From Stratiolaelaps scimitus (taxonomy: Eukaryota; Arthropoda; Arachnida; Mesostigmata; Laelapidae), in the NCBI GenBank assembly GCA_019614645.1, contig JABWDB010000001.1:4954501-5018500 (forward strand): DNA of 64,000 bases, read 5' to 3'. Numbering within the stretch: the stretch's first letter is position 1; each line of letters opens with the position of its first letter. The notes under the pieces are model-generated. The model saw nothing but the letters and a program-made list of their open reading frames with translations, ran no database searches and had not been told where the DNA came from. Shown one piece after another: positions 1 to 12,773 of this stretch. A program made the position numbers and the translations under genes.

Positions 1-371
1 TAAGCCAATACGGGTATATTTCGTGGAGAATGTGTCATTGTGTGGTGTTATGTAGATCAAGCGCGACAGCACGATGGGTTATAACTTTATATTCCTTAAC
101 CATTTAAAAATAATTACTAATTAGTGCCAGTCCGCGAGAAACTCATGATTGGTAACCTGCGACCTCGACTGACAGTGATGGCTTGAGTCGAATTTAGTCA
201 ATTTTGAGATGGCGGCGTGACACTGTAACACAAAACGCCGTAGTCATCTGTTGCACGGGGTGCAATGTGTCTTATGTGACCCAGCAAGTGGATGAATGTC
301 AATATGATATTCTTGCACTAAGTACATATATAATAATACTTATATAACGAATTGGCGAATGCAAGACAGAT

Positions 372-440
372 TTCGATTCGCATGGACCCTGTTGGATTCG
401 AACCGGAGACCCGTATAGCTCCAAGTGCCAGAACCTATTG
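372..440 (-). other. tRNA-like sequence (SINE head or tRNA relic)
   Basis: On the minus strand a B box GGTTCGAATCC follows an A-box-like CAGTAGTTGCAATAGG at tRNA spacing, and the ends (GGGCCTC and AGGGTCC) partly pair. The T stem does not pair, so it is not a functional tRNA. It shows no obvious relation to families B or C. Confidence 0.35.
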
Positions 441-1649
441 CAACTACTGAGAGGCCCATTTTACATGTTGGAAATTGACTCTAACAGTATTAGAACAATA
501 GTATTAATTGTGAGTGAATTATTAGATGCACTCAAGGAGGCCAGTTTTCATTACGATCTTCGGGCACCAGTCGCTAGTCTCAGTCAAATGATATCACCCG
601 CAAACGAAATTAATTGCCGCATGCGCTAGGCTGGTAAGTTATTCTTCATTACGTATTCTAGCCAGAGTCCAGCTCCAACACTACGACTACCACTTAATGA
701 TATATCTTGCCCGAGTTGCTCGGAGACGACAGCAAGGTATCGTCTAGTTCGCAGAGCGTCCTTCAAGCTGAACTAATTCACAAACAGTTTCAGGAGGGAG
801 TTATCGAACATCTGGAAATTTCGGTTGCAATCATGGCGAACACTGAGCTAGGGCGGTATCAACTCATGCAGCGCCTACGGGCAAGGCGTTCAACAGTAAC
901 GCAACCTTATACGGGACTAACTAATATTTGGCAATTTCATGTATAATCAGTTCGTTATTTCATTTTTCCATCTAGACATACTTATCTACTAAAGCACATT
1001 TCGAGACCCAAAGTGAAATAGGAAGAATTCACCAAAAGGTGATCTCGGAGAATGTTCAAAGTTGATTGAACGAGATTGTTTAAATTTGTGAAGCGTCACA
1101 ATGTGAACAAAAGTGATACTCGTGTATCAGCCAGGGACTACCGGTTGCCGAGAATCACCATCAGCTTTGTTTTCAGCGTCTGAAAAATGACTTGTGAACG
1201 AAGACGTCATACGTGCAGCCTAACGGTTTTCATCTAAGGCTAACGGTTTTTCGACGAATTTCTTCTTGTACTTTTGTTCTGAAATATTTGCTACTGTGTA
1301 GTTATGTTTTAGGCGATGAAAGACAGAAATATTGCAGGTAAGGTTCCCATCGGAGTCGTCAAACACTGTTCAGTATCTCACACTGCTGCGTTACTTTACG
1401 AGACGCAATGAATATAATACTCTTTCGCTGACGCACCATTAACTTCGTCGAGTGCGGAGAGAGAGAGAGTTCGATTAAATATTTCATAAAATAACAATCC
1501 TCGTCTATTTCTTGCAATATTTTTCTTTGAAGCGCCTACAATAAATAGTTCAACTATAATTGACTCAACTGGAGCTGACAAACCGTACAAGGCCGGTATT
1601 CGCGTTTCGTCACTAACCGGAGAGTACCTCAAAGTAATTCACTGCGGCG

Positions 1650-1798
1650 ACAATACAATACAAAGCATTGATTTATTAACGGAACTGCATTTTGTCACGC
1701 CGCGTAAGTTCTCGACATGTCACCAGGTTGCGGGACTCGAAACTACGGACTCCGGCATTTTTCAACCAGGGACTTAGCCGTCCCAAGCCACCACGATG
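1650..1798 (-). mobile_element. tRNA-derived SINE, family C, copy 1
   Basis: Read on the minus strand, a tRNA-like head (CGTGGTGGCTTGGGACGGCT, B box GTTTCGAGTCC) is followed by GGTGACATGTCGAGAACTTA and a tail TGCAGTTCCGTTAATAAATC. This matches the copy at 59594-59744. Confidence 0.65.
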
Positions 1799-2850
1799 AC
1801 AAGATAAGATGTTCATATACTCAATTCTATACGAGTCATTCCACCTCTTCGTAGCCACATCATTAACCATAACGTCCTTCGTCAGTCAATGTTTATACTG
1901 GATTCTCTTCTTCTTTGTCATCCACCTGTAGTTAACAACTGAGCAATTCTACCATTCAGTGGCAGTGTGGCCCGGTGAAGAAAAACCACTTATTCAATTT
2001 GTCGTAGAAAGCAAGCGTTCGTACGACCAAATTACAGCTACGTAAGTACGCTTTAGCGCTTATGGCGGTCGCAACTTTCCCCGATTATTAAAATCATACC
2101 GCCTCGCCCCGTCATGACCTGACCGCCTAAGCTGAACAAGTTACTACAACCACTACTAATGCTGATCCGAAACAGTTGGACGGATAGAGGAAAATATTGT
2201 GTCCCACTACCCATTGGGCATTTTGTTCACACGTTATGCTGGTGGTGCATTGTTGCGCAAGTGGCGGATGGTGGTGCCGAGACAATGGGACGCAAAACTA
2301 CCGGTTACCGGTTTCCGTTGATTCCACTTCGGTTGATTCTCGCTGACTCGAACTGATGTGTAATAGATTCGCGAGGGAGCAATCAGATATACAATACGCA
2401 ATATTTATATATACATATATATAGGTTATTTGACGGAGGAGCAATCATGATGAAAATGAATAGCGAACATGTGTGGAAAAGTGATTACTCTCAACGATTC
2501 GATGGACGAAATTACTGAAGTACATTAGCTAGGCAGGTAAGCGGAGATCAATTCAGCGATGTGGTGGCCACACCGAGGAAAATCAACTTAAAAACCATAT
2601 CGGCCTGTGGAAGCCCTAGACAATATGCGTATGCAAGCCACGAGAGACAGTGCAACGGTATGCATGATATTTTCATTATGTGCGATAATTTTCAAAAGGA
2701 ATTCAATTTTCTTTATGCAAATTCGATTCTCTACTTGTCCATAACTATAAAGGAGTATCCGTCCCTCGCGGGATCAGGCTGAAAATCGACAAACTTCTCA
2801 AACCTCTCTGCTACATATATATATATATATATACATACATATATATGTAG

Positions 2851-2906
2851 TCCGTCAAGGCGGTCACCGATCCGGCTGCCACATATATATGTATATATAT
2901 ATATAA

Positions 2907-2984
<78 letters not shown>

Positions 2985-3016
2985 GTAGCAGCCGGATCGG
3001 TGACCGCCTTGACGGA
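2851..3016. repeat. 29-bp perfect inverted repeat around an (AT)n tract
   Basis: The arms at 2851-2879 and 2988-3016 are exact reverse complements (TCCGTCAAGGCGGTCACCGA and on). The roughly 108-bp spacer is almost entirely alternating AT, itself self-complementary, so the whole block could extrude as a cruciform. Confidence 0.92.
2882..2984. repeat. (AT)n microsatellite
   Basis: Alternating AT with a few interruptions; it forms the spacer of the 2851-3016 inverted repeat. A shorter tract is at 2815-2846. Confidence 0.9.
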
Positions 3017-3874
3017 TTCCTGTCCTGGCGCCAACTTTCAGTCAGCTCACCTTTCGACAGAAGTGAACTTTGTATCAGAATCTGTAACGAGCTCTAAACA
3101 TGCAGAAGCTGATCGAGATTATTGACTCGAAGAACTCCTCCTCTACCCGTGACGTACTTCATAGTATTGATTACATCTCACAGAGCACCTGATGTTAAAA
3201 ACGACGTTCACCACGTTATGCAAACGAAATTAGGAGCTAGAGACGTTACGTGACACGCTTCGAAAATTCATATGTATAATAATATAAAGAATAGTATCAT
3301 AACTAATATCATCATATCGTAGAGACACTGTACGTGATACCATACGCTACAGCAGTGAGTCAAAAGTATGTGGGCGGGGAGGCCGAATTCTCAGAGCAAT
3401 ACAGGTCCTGTGTCCTGGTCTGATGTGGGTTCCTTGTTGTTCTCGTTCGTGAGTTTGCTTCTCTGGCGTGCGGAGTAGCCCTTTGGCCGTCCTTTTAGAT
3501 CTGAACCGCTGCGGGTGGGCCTTTCTTTACCTGTGATGGATCACTCAGGTCAGGCGATAACAGGTTAGGTAGAGGTGCTATTCGCTCTATACAGAAACTA
3601 ACTATGTCAAGGGAAGAGACGAATGGTGTCAAGTGGTGTGAGACTCATAGGTTTCCTGTCTCGCCGAGTTGAAAGCAGGACAACACTCGAAGGACACGTA
3701 TGTATGATAATAATAATAATAATAATAGTAGCAGCACATTCGGTGACCTACATATATTTGTGCAAGCATTCAATCAACGTCATAGGGAACGAAAGGGGTT
3801 CAGCACCTGAGGATTTGTAGGTGACTCGGTATTAAGAACGGGAACTTTTTGCAATCATCTAATACCGACAAACC

Positions 3875-3876
<2 letters not shown>

Positions 3877-3919
<43 letters not shown>
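3877..3919. repeat. (AT)n microsatellite
   Basis: Uninterrupted AT repeat of about 43 bp. Confidence 0.9.
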
Positions 3920-3921
<2 letters not shown>

Positions 3922-5519
3922 TTTGATATTCTTTTATTTTCCATTGTCTAAACTATTAGACCTGTTAAAAATGTGTAAAAAAAACTTGATTGAAAACATA
4001 AATAAATATCTCTGAGCGCATGCGTCCGTTAGCTCGGGCGTCATTATTATCTTCCTTCGCTGACGTCGTTTGCGTTAGCTCGTACAGAACTTTCTCTTAA
4101 AATTGAGCTGAATGTACTCGCCTCCAGTAACCCTTCAGATATAATGAGAATCTATACGAGTTGCAAGGACTGCAAATATAGTACTAACATCCAGGCCCAA
4201 CCAGACACGCTTATTTTTCCGGGACGGGAGCTACTGCTGGAGCTCTATCTGTGTCTCCTGTGTATTATACATGTGTCTCCTGTTTATTATACTTAAGCTT
4301 GCAACCCGATTTATATTATTTTGACCATAGGGTGCCAACGACACCGCACGGTAACTATCGTAAATAAATAATTTAGTGCGCTTCTCAATGATCAATTGGT
4401 TGAAAACCACATCGTTTAGAAATTAGCGGAAGGCTCCAAGGTCCGTAGATGCCCAAAAAAACCCATGCAAACCATGCTGATGCCCCCATCCGAACTGCTT
4501 TGAGTCCGATCTGAATCCAAGAGACTCTTCGAGGTAATGCTCTTATTCCTGCCGGCTCGTTCCTCTGGAAGTTTTCCGAAACTTCTCCGATTATGTCTGA
4601 ACATATTTGGGTCGCCCAGCTTCTAAAGGTACGTCCGTTTGCACTTCTCGCTACAGGAACCGCAGGATGCTTGATGCCGCTATGTTATTTTTTTTACTTA
4701 AAAAGGAGGAAATTTTCTTCAAAAGCACGGACACCACCAAAGACATTCCAATCTCCGTAAAAGTGGGCCGATCCAGTGCAGGGTTGACATGGATGAGAAA
4801 ACGCCTCTGACTGGTAAAAGCGTCATCCTCTGCTGAGAGTCTATCTCTTCACCAGAGTCGGTACGCTTGGCATTACTTCGATCTCTAGGGAAGGTGTGTA
4901 CTGCTCCGGCTAGCGTTCAATAGCCGGGTGCCTTAGTCTCCAATGACTAGTTTGGATTCCGTGTTGGGGTCCTGCCCGGGAACGCTCAGTCACCTAATCC
5001 CCGGCACGTAGCGGGAATGCGCGGGTAGAGATGCCGCTATGCTAACACTCCTATAGTGAACAATACAAAGCATTACATTATGTAAATGTCTATATCAGGA
5101 GCCTACTATTTTCCAAGTAGTGCGACCCCATTGTCAAAATGATTGTTATTACGTTTTACAATCCATCGGTATCACACAATCTATAGGGATCTCTAGAACT
5201 CGCTCGTTGGCGTTTGAAAAGTGATTTCTTAGCAACTTATGAATTACCGTACCGGTCGTGGAACCGAAGCAAGCTATGAGTCGTGGATACTTATATTACT
5301 TTCTATTTGGTTTCGAAGTGAAATTTAAGGTTCGGCCCCATAAACTCCTTAACCCTTCGGATATAGTAAATCACATGAAGATTCGACTGCACTAATTGTA
5401 GTTTATTATTTGGCTTCGTGCCCGAACGAACTCAGTGGGCGGACACAAATGATATTATTTCCGGTTAACAATTACGCACTCGACGTCCCGCCAGTTTTTT
5501 TGGTCTATTTTTTTATGAT

Positions 5520-5880
5520 ATCGCTTACGTTTACAGGTCTCCTAACCTGATTTTGTATGCTGATCACAGGACCGGATTCATGAATGGGCCAAATTATTCC
5601 GAATTGATATCCAGGGTCGACAGGATCTGGACCATTTCGCTAAGATCAAAGTGTAGACTCATGACATATCTGAGACTAACGGAAATGCCTTACCACCAGC
5701 CGTCTATCAACATACACTGCGAAATCTGCCTCGATTGTCTTCCACCCACCAAGCGCTGAATCGGTCTTTGACAAAGACCATTTAATTATTCCAGTGGTAC
5801 CCATCTCTGTTCACCTCCGTTCTTCGGGCTGTATTTCTGGACAAGCACTTCTCAGGTGATGCGTACTTGTGAGCCTTTGT
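5520..5880 (+). pseudogene. LINE reverse transcriptase relic
   Basis: A frame starting near 5540 reads LILYADHRTG and then NYSELISRVDRI. This matches the YADD active-site strand and following helix of CR1/Jockey-like RTs, with the second catalytic Asp replaced by His. In another frame near 5720-5870, KSASIVFHPPSA resembles the downstream KT.xxVF motif. Frameshifts separate the pieces. No ends could be defined. Confidence 0.55.
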
Positions 5881-7359
5881 ACCTAAATTAGCTGACGCCA
5901 TAGCTCGATTCAAGGGTCATTCCACTATATCATTTTTCATCTCAAGCACATCGAGAAATACTTCGGTCCTAATTATAACAATAGTGTTCAACGTACCTGC
6001 AAATCAGACAATGTTTAAACTTCCCCGAGCGTCAGAGCGTAATGGCCCCATTGTCTAAGCTTTTAACATTTAGTACCGTTAATACTCGCCTCCCTCCGCC
6101 ACCGGGTCCTTGTTTTGCTGACATATTTTTAATTTGCCTCCTAATGTGTTTTTTAATCTTTGAGACCTTAAACTTTCGACGACATAAATACTAGCTATGC
6201 TGTGCTAGTCGTGCTTCTATTACTTACTTGCTATTCCAATCGTGTTGGTCGAAGGTGCTTTCGTACTCAATGTATTTGCATCTGGAACTGTCATTCACGT
6301 GAAATTCGCGTCTTACAGAGTCTGTTACGAGTCTTTACATATACGAGATAAAACGAACGTTTCAAAGAAACTGCAAATACGCTTAATGTATAGCATTTCT
6401 ATTGGAATTGGCCAAGCCTTGTATACTTCAGAATCGTTGTAGTTTTGTCATCGAACTAAGACACGATTGCTTCGCCTTGATTTGTCGACCTGTTCTGCCC
6501 CTAAATTTCAACTTGTGCCTGCATAATAACTTCGCATGAAAGCGACGATCGAAATTGCGCACTTGCACAGCGAAATCTCGTTGACGCTTCCCTGCATCTT
6601 GATGAACGTTTAATGCACGACTCAGTTTCCACGAGCGCAAGCCAGGTTGGATGGATGGTCGCAAGGAGATGTTTTCCCAGCATGAATAATAGCTAGACGC
6701 ATGTGTTATCTACGTTAAAAAGGTCACGTAGGATCCATCAGCCAGGCATTCTCGAGGCAGACAATAAAATCGTCTTGTCCTCCAAATGAAATGCCAATGA
6801 TTTCCAACTTGGGCTCGTGAACATGGCCTGCAACGTCGATTTTTTCCCGTGTCGAGGAGGAAAAACAAAAATTTCCATTCGCGTTCCTCGTTCAAGTGCT
6901 ACTGTTGTGATGGCCGAAATCGATTGCCAGCTAGAGTGGACGTCTGGTGAGATATCTCTTAGAAACACCGTCAACACGATATTGTTACACCGAAACAGGA
7001 ACATACTGCAACCGTCGTCTGTCCGAGAGGGCCCTTCAGATTGAAGGACTCGCCAGAGTCATACTTGAGAACCGATTTCAGGCGAAGTTCATCGGGGAAA
7101 GGCCTGCAATTTATCTCTAATTCGATTGATTTCAATTATTTCAGCGTATCCTTTAACAGTACACATTCGCTTAGCAGCTTGCGTCGATTTCGCTCGAAGA
7201 TGTACATATTTCCATATGATTTTATTGATACACGGACATATGTGGCGTGTACGAGTAACATTTCAGCTAATGGTCCCTACCTTCAGAGTTAGAGAATATA
7301 TTAATATATAGTAGTATAAATATGTTTGCATTCGTTGCATCGTGACTGGACTACAATAA
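5881..7359. other. No recognised gene
   Basis: Overlapping open frames on both strands at 6430-7310 are protein-like in places. An example is the minus-strand frame 7004-6738 with VFLRDISPDVHSSWQSISAI. They have no recognised domain or splice pattern. Confidence 0.4.
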
Positions 7360-7883
7360 GTCTTTTATTCAAACATACAATAATTAGGAATTAGTTCTAG
7401 GGATTATTTTAGGGGGGCTTAGTTGGGGACCGGGGCCGAAGCCGACATTGTCGCGAGAAGAGTGACGGCATTGCCTCTCTGCGCAGCGAGGGATAGGCGT
7501 TGCAGAAGGAAAGATCTCGCGCCCTCGTCCCCGGTGGCGCGGCCCAGCCTATGGTAGACCCCTTCGAGGAAGTTCGCAGTGAGGGGGCCGTGCCCGCGTA
7601 AGGTTTCAAAAGCAAGGGGGGAAAAGAGGTGGGTTGCCTGGAGTGCGGCGTACTTCCGTAGCTTGGCCCGCTCCGCACGCGCTACCGCGTAACCTGGGGT
7701 GGTTGCACAGTGGTTGACATAAGAAGGCGCTAGAGTGTCAACCACCATGTCGTTCCAAACGAGCTGCTGGCTTCGGTGAAAGGGGATGAGAGTGAGGCCG
7801 TCAGGGCGGCGCCCGTCGGTAGTGTCGGTGCCCTGTGGCTCCCTTGTGCAAGGAATACCGGCGACAATATGATGTACGTACAA
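7360..7883 (-). mobile_element. Retroelement 3' end, family D copy 1
   Basis: The minus strand encodes a C-terminal tail with FSPLAFETLRGHGPLTANFL, then RRLxRATGD-like and SFLLQRLSLAAQRGNA motifs. From memory, this pattern ends the polyprotein of some metazoan reverse-transcriptase elements; the family name is uncertain. It is followed by a short 3' UTR with GAATAAA (complement of 7363-7369). A second coding copy lies at 41079-41528 and a third UTR copy at 19312-19370. GC content is much higher than the surroundings. Confidence 0.6.
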
Positions 7884-8359
7884 TACATCTCATCGCGCAT
7901 CCGCGCGGTGAACTAGTGCATGCAGTCGTACCCATAGTGAGCTATCCACTAAAGAAAGATATTTTCGGAGAATCATATTATAAACTTTCCCTATCGATAG
8001 TCATAAGCGTAAGTGCAGCAATAAGGTCGAATTAAATGTTGGCTGTTTGTCAGCTGTGAAAATTTACTTATTAGGTCGAATTGAATGACGATAGATTTTT
8101 AATCGTCAACACACTCGAACGATGCTTCAATGAACTCAGATACAAACTCCCATTTAAAACGAGTAGTGCATGCACATGTTTCAGGCGCAAAACAATACAA
8201 TCAATTTTACAATACCTTTTCATCGTACGTCGACAAGCTCGATTTCGTATCACTGCTATCGTAGTGGCACAATCATCACCAATAAATCTCATATATGAAA
8301 ACATCTCCGAACGCATTCGTATTCGAGCCATTACAGCTACTATCGTGCACTGTTGAATC

Positions 8360-9087
8360 ACGCTGCTGTCAATGCTGATGCCAACCACGTGGATAGTAAC
8401 GACAGTGGTGTAGAGTGGCAACAATGCCAAAAGCCGCACAGATGTCTCTGACTCGGCTACACTTCCTGGCAACCTTCAGCGAACGTTTCCGGTCCAACTG
8501 TTCCACGTCCATCTTTGGCGCAATTCGCTCAGTTCCCCCTTGTCTTCCCTTTTCAACGTTTAAGTTGTCGTTTTTACGCTTTTCATTCTACTCTGGCTAT
8601 CTGCCGTGGATTGATGTGTCCTTTCAGGTCGCGTCCCGTATGTTTCAAACAGCCCGTCAGCCCGGATCATGTTAAACTCAGCCGCCTTTAACAGACCCTG
8701 CTTGAGCCGCCTTTTCGGAGTCGCCACAAGCGAACGACAGTTGGATACGAAGTTCAACTTGTGAAAATTCTTCTTGTCTGCACGACACGCGTGTCCAACT
8801 GAATTGGAAACGTCGCTGCAACAGCGAACCTCACCGTTAGGAGGTAATTACATCCTATATAAAACGGACAATAACTCACCGTCGGTGAGTTCCTGTTGTC
8901 CACGGATGTCTCCGTACCATAGATTTCCCTCTTTAGTGAGATTGTCTGACCAAATGCAGTTTACGATTTGTACACGCCCTGCTACGTCATCGACGTTACG
9001 ATTCGCGGAACGCGTCACAAAGCGAGGGACACGTTTTCGTCTAAACACACAACCACACAGCGCCGCGTTAGGCTCCTGGTAAGCATT
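8360..9087 (-). pseudogene. Unidentified broken coding frame
   Basis: One minus-strand frame runs from 9087 to 8560 with a single internal TAA at 8848-8850. Before it the product reads FRRKRVPRFVTRSANRNVDD and NLWYGDIRGQQELTDGELL; after it, DKKNFHKLNFVSNCRSLVAT and KAAEFNMIRADGLFETYGT. At the terminal stop (8560) the adjacent frame takes over from about 8555 to 8360 (DVEQLDRKRSLKVARKCSRV). Residue composition is protein-like throughout, unlike chance frames nearby. An old gene or transposon ORF with one stop and one frameshift is the simplest reading. GTGAGT at about 8888 could instead mark an intron, but the phases did not join. Confidence 0.4.
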
Positions 9088-9173
9088 TTATTTATACAGC
9101 AGTGTTAGCGATTGATACCAGGAAGAGCGTGTGAATAGTCCTTCCGGTGACAATTTCTCCCTATCGTATAGCT

Positions 9174-9204
<31 letters not shown>

Positions 9205-11845
9205 TCTGTTCCGTTGGCCATATCAATAATATAGAGACAACATCCGTAGTGAGATGTTTTTGATTAACTGTTCTAATAACACTAACAATTCCCGAGGTAG
9301 TACAACACTTAATACACTAGGAACGGGGGCTTTGACAGGCGAATATGTACGTCCACGATCGAAGCCACCGCAGCCGAAACATGATACAGGAAATGTAGTG
9401 GAACACGGCGGAACTCGAGCGAGAGCGAGAATATATGTACACGCACAGAGAGACATGTCCGATTAGCATCGGCTTTTGTGGTATCTCATTGTGGTATCTC
9501 GAGTATCGTCGTCATCGGCGGCGGCGGCAGCTGCGGCAACAGTTCATTGATCGGCCCGTTCTGCGCTATCAGTGAGCTTTTGATATTCTTTGCTCTCGGC
9601 TTCACGTGGAATTTGACTTCCACCTGCTACATTGCACAAGGATTGGGTGGGCTGTGCGCGTATAACGGACGAGAACGAGAGCAACGGGTGGGTAACCTTG
9701 TATACGTTTGTGGGCGGACGGGAAGTCGTTTAAGCAAATCAAGACCGTAGCTGTGCCTACCGGACGGGACAAGCTGAGAGTCTCATAGGAAATAATATAA
9801 AGAGTGGATATATATGTTATATAATATATATATATCAATTATTTCATGTCAATTTGTGAATTTACGATGCTTGCGATATGTTACAAGGACATGATCTGTC
9901 CAAAAAATCATACCGTTATTGAGAATCGTACGCTTCGATACACAACAACGCCTAGATGTATAACAACACTCAGTTTGTTCAATGCTTGATTCATAATAAT
10001 GCCATTGTACAATAGATTGACTTTGATAGAATTTTTTTTTACATCCTTGCTTACCGTTTGTTGCACCTTCCCCTGAAATATATAATAGTATATTCTGAGA
10101 ATGTGGCACTACTTCGGGCCTCCTCCTTGGTACACTGATTTTATAAATTGTTTTCTTTTAATTTAGTACCCGGTGTTGTAGCTGATGATTAGGGCTGATC
10201 TGCACTTTTGATCAAAGTCACATTTTGAACAATATTCACCTCTTATTAAAACGAAGTATCTAAGACAACGCAGCTCCATCCCTCTTCCTATCGGTAACCT
10301 GCAGTACCATCTTGCAATTTGACTCATTATATCATTCTACAAGGCTCGAGGTATTTTAGTGGTCACAGCGCGTAGGCCAGATGCTAGTGTACGTCCCTTA
10401 TCAGTACCTAGCAACAGAGTTTGGATAGATAGACGGCTCGTGGGAAGTATCCCAGGAGGGAGGTTGACACCTGATGTGGCCCTTTTCTTTTGGTGAGATG
10501 TGGCTTTTCCTCCAATTGACATTTCTCCTCATGTTACCTTAACGGACAAGTACTTAGAAATATCTGATGGGCAAAAATAGGCTGCGATCCCTTCAGCCGC
10601 AAAGGCGAGCCCATATCCCGCTCCCATACTCAATAGAAACTTGTTGCTTTACGCTCATCTCTTATTATGTATCTCCACCGAGGTTGATTATTATAGCTTC
10701 GATCAAAACGGTGGAGAAAACTTAGGGATAAGCAACTCTAACCGTTCTAAAGAAAAAACCACTAGATGTCTATGCATGTAAAGAGGTGCATTTCGACGCA
10801 CGACGTACACGCCCCGGGATGGATTTCTTCAGCGATGTAACACCGAATCGAACTTACCTTCTATGGTTCCCCGGTAGTGGTTTTCCGCAGAACCCTGTCG
10901 TCGTTGGCTTTTGCGGCTGCGCGAACGGGCTTACAGATCAACTTAGTGGAGCGACTACAAGATAGCTGTCTACCGGACCTCGAAATTTATTCCGAAAAAT
11001 TGTTGTCAAGTTGCTCTGTTAAATAAAGGCCACTATTTCCATGGTAAAATGGCTCTAACGTGTGCTGGACAACTGAGGACAACTCAATGATAAAAAGCAG
11101 TTCACGCTAGCTTTGAGGTGCAGGCTAACCTAATTACCTCCGATCGTTTGAATTTTAGCCCAACCTGCCCCGCCACCTATGGATCGTTCTGGGCGACCTC
11201 GACCACTTTTTGATTAGCAACTTTTTTTCTCAATCGACATCTTGGTGCTCCTCAGAACCGTTTCGAAAGTACGATTTTAAGATCTGACCAACAGCAGTTT
11301 ATGTAGTGCTGTGGACCCGTGTCTTCCCTACAATACCGCTTAAATTAGGTTCATTGTTTTTGTCCTTGTGTGTTTTTAGGTTGTCGGTAAACACTGCTGT
11401 ATGTTTTGCTAAACAAAAGTAGCTCAGTCTCCAGCAATGATGTTCTCTAGGCAGGCCTATTGCAATGAATGGGTCAATGAATCAGTACAAATGCTATTAA
11501 CTGCCAATCGTGTCCAGTTGAAGCCATACGTTGCCTTGTAGGTAACATCCAGGGGACCTGGACAAGTCAGCCATTGTTATACTGAGACCCAACCCGAACG
11601 TCTACCTTACCACAGCCTACTGTTACATGTATTATATTATTTACTTAAATAGTTAAAGCTAGGTGACAAGTGTATGCCATGTGGGCAAAACCAGATTCTG
11701 TCGGCACATCTTGAATTTTCAACGTCATCTGGATCTTCTCCGAATGCTGCTGCTGCTGCTAACGTGTTACCCTCACCGTTAGTTTGGAAGCCCCTCGACT
11801 GCCACCGTTGTTTTTAGTGTTTCAGCGATAAGAGCTGCCGATAAT
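9088..11845. other. No recognised gene
   Basis: Contains an (AT)n tract at 9175-9200 and short chance frames only. A GC-rich patch near 10790-10990 has no open frame of note. Confidence 0.45.
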
Positions 11846-11973
11846 GTGGAGCTGGCTAATTTTAGAAATCTTGAGCAAACGGCGGATGACATATTGCAGC
11901 GTGCAGTACAGCACCCGAAGGATCGTCCCCATCGGTGTTTCGAATTCCCCGTCCTCGGGATCGTGAGTCTAAC

Positions 11974-12357
11974 ATGGCAACACCTCGCCGATCACGCCGT
12001 TTTTGTTCGAGATGTTCTTGGTGTATGTTTGTTGTATTGCTCGTCTTATCGCTTTTGTTCACCCTCATTGCGATATTATCGTTTCGTAATCGTGTACCTG
12101 AGCTTATCGATTACGAGTCTCCTACAAGCATGGAGGGGCCGGTATTGCCTCCACCAAGGCCAACTTCTCCTGTCGCACCATCTCCGAATACGGGTCCCAC
12201 CTCTGAACATGAGGTATACCCTCCAGTTCTCACAGGGATCTATCCAGCAACATCAAAAAACGTAGATCTGGACGATTTTGTCTGCGGCTTTGGTGTATGC
12301 ACTTGTCATAAGAGGCCCATTTGTATTCTTCGTCCAACTTTCCGTTCCACCCGGTGA
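11974..12357 (+). CDS. Small type II membrane protein, proline-rich (hypothetical)
   Basis: The start ATG has a good context (AACATGG). The 127-residue product has a short basic, Cys/Arg-rich N-terminus (residues 1-17), one strong transmembrane segment (about 18-37, FVVLLVLSLLFTLIAILSF) and an outside proline-rich stretch (about 55-85). It ends with a short cysteine cluster (VCGFGVCTC) and a basic tail. I do not recognise the family. The architecture resembles the N-terminal anchor exon of arthropod type II ectoenzymes, so this may be a first exon; GTGTAT at 12293 could be a weak donor. An AATAAA at 12589-12594 would also allow a complete one-exon gene. A 139-residue frame from about 11846 overlaps it in another phase and is less protein-like. 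Confidence 0.45.
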   Translation: MATPRRSRRFCSRCSWCMFVVLLVLSLLFTLIAILSFRNRVPELIDYESPTSMEGPVLPPPRPTSPVAPSPNTGPTSEHEVYPPVLTGIYPATSKNVDLDDFVCGFGVCTCHKRPICILRPTFRSTR

Positions 12358-12588
12358 ATTGTAGTCATTGCCGTTGAAGGGTGATATGTTTACGAATGTG
12401 TCTCGTCTTGTAGCGCGCTGTCGTCGCTTGCGACCCTATAACATTATTTGATGATGTTTGTTTGCTTGAAAGTTCATCACGTGCTGTATTTCCTCTTTGT
12501 TTTTTAATTATTGTACCGTGGGCATACACAGATAGCCCTAAATATATATATATATATATATATGCTTATAATTTTTTCAATTTATCTA

Positions 12589-12594
12589 AAATAA
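12589..12594 (+). promoter_or_regulatory. AATAAA, possible poly(A) signal for the 11974 gene
   Basis: It lies about 230 bases after the stop codon at 12357 and just before a minus-strand SINE. An (AT)n tract occupies 12541-12563. Confidence 0.3.
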
Positions 12595-12600
12595 ATTTTC

Positions 12601-12773
12601 CAGGCTGACTCACAGCCAACGTTTAACGCCCACGGTACTGCCTTCGGCATTGTTTCATAAGACGAACCCCTTTAAATGCACATGTGCAATGGTGGGGATC
12701 GAACCCGAGCACCTACGTGTTGCATTCCTCCGATTGCAAGGCGCGCACGCGAATGCACCACCAGTCCACCGGG
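12601..12773 (-). mobile_element. tRNA-derived SINE, family B, copy 1
   Basis: Read on the minus strand it starts GCCCGGTGGACTGGTGGTGC (A-box-like) and carries a B box GGTTCGATCCC. A body of about 90 bp (GGGGTTCGTCTTATGAAACA onward) ends at the hairpin GGCTGT-GAG-TCAGCC (12603-12617), with one stem mismatch. It is close to full length, about 173 bp. No clear duplication was found. Confidence 0.75.

Larger units (their letters stand above)
1799..5519. other. Gene-free stretch
   Basis: Apart from the inverted repeat and microsatellites listed separately, I see no supportable gene. GC-richer blocks near 3370-3560 and 4800-5050 look like old transposon sequence, but no family is recognised. Confidence 0.5.

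Noticed and set aside
2731..2946. Ile/Tyr-repeat ORFs over (AT)n tracts here and at 15091, 17358, 36411, 43692 and 51057
   Set aside because: These are translations of dinucleotide repeats, not genes.
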